From: PHAA01 sp964494735
GTDB lineage: Bacteria > Bacillota > Syntrophomonadia > Syntrophomonadales > Syntrophomonadaceae
Direction: 5' to 3'
Assembly (NCBI GenBank): GCA_964494735.1
Contig: CAZBSD010000072.1
Coordinates: 1 to 5,918 of the forward strand
DNA length: 5,918 bases
Every line of letters starts with the position of its first letter. The first letter of the stretch is position 1. Below are positions 4,950 to 5,918 of the stretch, piece by piece. The notes beneath the pieces were generated by a model that saw only the letters and a list, made by a program, of their open reading frames with translations, had not been told where the DNA came from and did not search any database. The position numbers and the translations under genes are program-made.

Positions 4950-5011
4950 GATCGAGACCAGCAAAAAACAGATCAGACTTGAATCGTCAGGCCGGTTTAA
5001 ATGGTATTGTG

Positions 5012-5027
5012 AAGTTAACTTTAACTT
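5012..5027. promoter_or_regulatory. 16-bp palindrome between MerR gene and ubiX (possible operator)
   Basis: AAGTTAA, two bases, TTAACTT: a perfect 7-bp inverted repeat 13 nt after the MerR stop. On the minus strand it falls within a weak promoter-like pair, TTAAGT and TACCAT, with 17-nt spacing. A palindrome between the two hexamers is the usual place for MerR-type control. Whether it acts on ubiX-lpdD is inference. Confidence 0.3.
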
Positions 5028-5040
5028 AAGACCTAGCCTA

Positions 5041-5544
5041 TTACTTGCCGGTCAGCTTGGCCAGCCAGGATTTGCCCCGGTCTTCCTGCTCCCGTTTCCA
5101 CAGCCGGATCAACTCGTCTATTTGCTCATCCTTTTTCTCATCCCGCTGTTTCAGTTTGGCTTCCAGCACTTCCAGCCGCTGACTCATCATTTTATTCTGG
5201 GTGATCAGTTCATCGTTCTGTTCGACTATCCGGCGCAGGGCGGTGCCCAGTTCCACCAGGTCCATGCCCGCCGGGGGATTGGGCTGCAGAGGTTGGATAG
5301 CAGTCTCCTGGCTCTCTTCCATGCTGGCCAGGGCCATGCGGATGGCGGTACTGTTTAAGCCCTTCTCATTCTTCAGGATCAATATCAACCTGAGGGTATC
5401 GAGATCGGCTTCACTGTAAAGGCGGTCGCCCCGTTCATCCCGTTGGATCTTCAGCCGCAGGGTATGTTCCAGGTAGCGCAGGGTATGCTGCTCGATACCC
5501 AGGATCTCGGCCACCTCACCAATTTTGTAATTAATCGTCTCCAT
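5041..5544 (-). CDS. MerR-type HTH regulator with C-terminal coiled coil
   Basis: 167 aa, ATG at 5544 with AAAGGT (5551-5556) six bases upstream. The N-terminal MerR helix-turn-helix is clear: YKIGEVAEILGI (6-17), HTLRYLE (20-26), then the wing DRLYSEADL (40-48) and a following helix. A proline-rich linker (about 82-93) leads to a long heptad-rich, highly charged helix (about 95-155), probably a coiled coil for dimerisation, and a short basic amphipathic tail (KSWLAKLTGK, 158-167). There is no cysteine in the whole protein, which argues against a metal or thiol sensor of the MerR/SoxR/CueR kind. The layout recalls clostridial and bacillar MerR-like proteins of unknown ligand and, loosely, RacA-type DNA-anchoring proteins. 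Upstream of ubiX-lpdD on the same strand with a 244-bp gap. The DNA-binding domain is certain; the role is not. Confidence 0.88.
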   Translation of the reverse strand: METINYKIGEVAEILGIEQHTLRYLEHTLRLKIQRDERGDRLYSEADLDTLRLILILKNEKGLNSTAIRMALASMEESQETAIQPLQPNPPAGMDLVELGTALRRIVEQNDELITQNKMMSQRLEVLEAKLKQRDEKKDEQIDELIRLWKREQEDRGKSWLAKLTGK

Positions 5545-5575
5545 CCTGTCACCTTTCCCATCGTCACTTCATAAA

Positions 5576-5604
5576 TTGTTATCAGGTGAGGCAATTAAGT
5601 CCAA
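5576..5604 (-). promoter_or_regulatory. Possible promoter of the MerR gene
   Basis: On the minus strand, TTGGAC (5604-5599) and TAACAA (5581-5576) are 17 nt apart, with the start codon 32 nt further on. The -10 match is poor. No better candidate lies closer. Confidence 0.3.
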
Positions 5605-5670
5605 AAGGCCGACAGGCGCACTCCAGTCATTTCACAAGTAGTTGTAAAGCGGGCTGAAACGATACCAGTT

Positions 5671-5694
5671 TTGTCAACCTCCTTGTCAACTTGA
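5671..5694 (+). repeat. Paired 12-bp direct repeats, left pair
   Basis: TTGTCAACCTCC (5671-5682) is followed directly by TTGTCAACTTGA (5683-5694). The shared TTGTCAAC recurs in altered form (TTGTTAAC, TTGATAAC) on the opposite strand at 5743-5766, making an inverted arrangement of two direct pairs. Confidence 0.55.
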
Positions 5695-5742
5695 TTGCTA
5701 AGCTCATACTTTCCCCTTCTTTTGCTCATAAATGCAGTACGG

Positions 5743-5766
5743 TTGGTTAACAAGTTGGTTATCAAG
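5743..5766 (-). repeat. Paired 12-bp direct repeats, right pair
   Basis: TTGGTTAACAAG (5743-5754) and TTGGTTATCAAG (5755-5766) differ at one base. Read on the minus strand they resemble the pair at 5671-5694. The stretch between the pairs is pyrimidine-rich and non-coding. They could be protein-binding sites upstream of the MerR gene. Confidence 0.55.
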
Positions 5767-5805
5767 TGATGTGTGAACCTCAACCTTATCCCATATATAT
5801 GAGCA

Positions 5806-5839
5806 CAGCCGCCCAATCATGTTGGACGGCTGATTTTTT
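5806..5839 (+). terminator. Orphan intrinsic terminator (plus strand)
   Basis: CAGCCG-C-CCAA (5806-5816) pairs with TTGG-A-CGGCTG (5822-5832), with one mismatch and a TCATG loop, followed by ATTTTTT. It is a good plus-strand terminator, but no plus-strand gene precedes it within 2.4 kb. It may end a small RNA or act as an attenuator for a gene to the right of the window. Beyond it, 5840-5918 holds nothing that I can name. Confidence 0.7.
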
Positions 5840-5918
5840 GTGCGCATTTGCGCTTGGCATGGGTGCGTTTATAAGAGCGCGCGGCATAGTTTCCTCCATG
5901 GAAGCGCAGCCCACTCAA

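Larger units (their letters stand above)
5717..5839 (+). ncRNA. Candidate small RNA
   Basis: A promoter-like pair, TTGTCA (5683-5688) and CATACT (5705-5710) with 16-nt spacing, would start a transcript of about 120 nt ending at the orphan terminator. No plus-strand reading frame of note lies in it. It matches no RNA family that I recognise. Confidence 0.2.

Noticed and set aside
4681..5358. 225-codon plus-strand frame opposite the MerR gene
   Set aside because: Shadow running through the 29-bp palindrome and the regulator gene; no domain seen.
5595..5816. 73-codon minus-strand frame containing the 12-bp repeats
   Set aside because: No ribosome site before its ATG codons, and its sequence is dominated by the repeats; likely chance.
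5786..5887. 33-codon minus-strand frame with GGAGG before its ATG
   Set aside because: Despite the ribosome-like site it runs through the terminator hairpin and has no recognisable features; kept out as too weak.
5817..5918. Open minus-strand frame entering from the right edge and stopping at 5817 (possible C-terminal end of a gene)
   Set aside because: Only 33 codons are visible, very basic, with no motif; cannot be judged without the flanking sequence.

Overview
The window looks like the chromosome of an anaerobic Firmicute of the Clostridia type. The evidence is moderately GC-rich genes with strong AAGGAG-like ribosome sites, GTG and TTG starts, a flavoprotein with a compact four-cysteine iron-sulfur motif, a CDGSH protein, an oxygen-independent prenyl-flavin (UbiX/LpdD) pair, and long intergenic regions full of short palindromic repeats. 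The exact genus cannot be read from the sequence.

Layout. (1) 1-1822: a repeat copy, a good promoter, a leader of about 200 nt with G-tracts and an intrinsic terminator hairpin, then a PLP-dependent beta-eliminating lyase (294-1742, GTG start) closest to tyrosine phenol-lyase, closed by a 29-bp palindrome and a terminator. (2) 1823-2310: a 68-aa CDGSH-type protein with a displaced ligand histidine, followed by a hairpin, a 122-bp imperfect palindrome and a second copy of the same terminator cassette. (3) 2311-3368: an inverted pair of hairpin repeats, then a flavodoxin-fold iron-sulfur flavoprotein with an added C-terminal zinc ribbon (TTG start). (4) 3369-3823: no gene; several families of short repeats, two of them in tandem. 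(5) 3824-4796, minus strand: ubiX and an lpdD-like gene overlapping by 8 bp. (6) 4797-5040: second copy of the 29-bp palindrome, a possible gene relic and a 16-bp palindrome. (7) 5041-5544, minus strand: a MerR-type regulator with a coiled coil. (8) 5545-5918: no confident gene; paired 12-bp direct repeats and an orphan plus-strand terminator.

How it may work together (inference): the lyase is predicted to split an aromatic amino acid such as tyrosine into phenol, pyruvate and ammonia. UbiX and LpdD make and handle the prenylated FMN used by UbiD-type (de)carboxylases of phenolic compounds, although no UbiD gene is in the window. The Isf-like flavoprotein and the CDGSH protein are small redox proteins. 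The MerR gene lies upstream of ubiX-lpdD on the same strand and may control it.

The most unusual material is non-coding: a hairpin repeat family whose stem arms change together between copies while a GA/GA internal loop stays fixed, the attenuator-like leader of the lyase gene, the duplicated terminator cassette, and the 122-bp palindrome.
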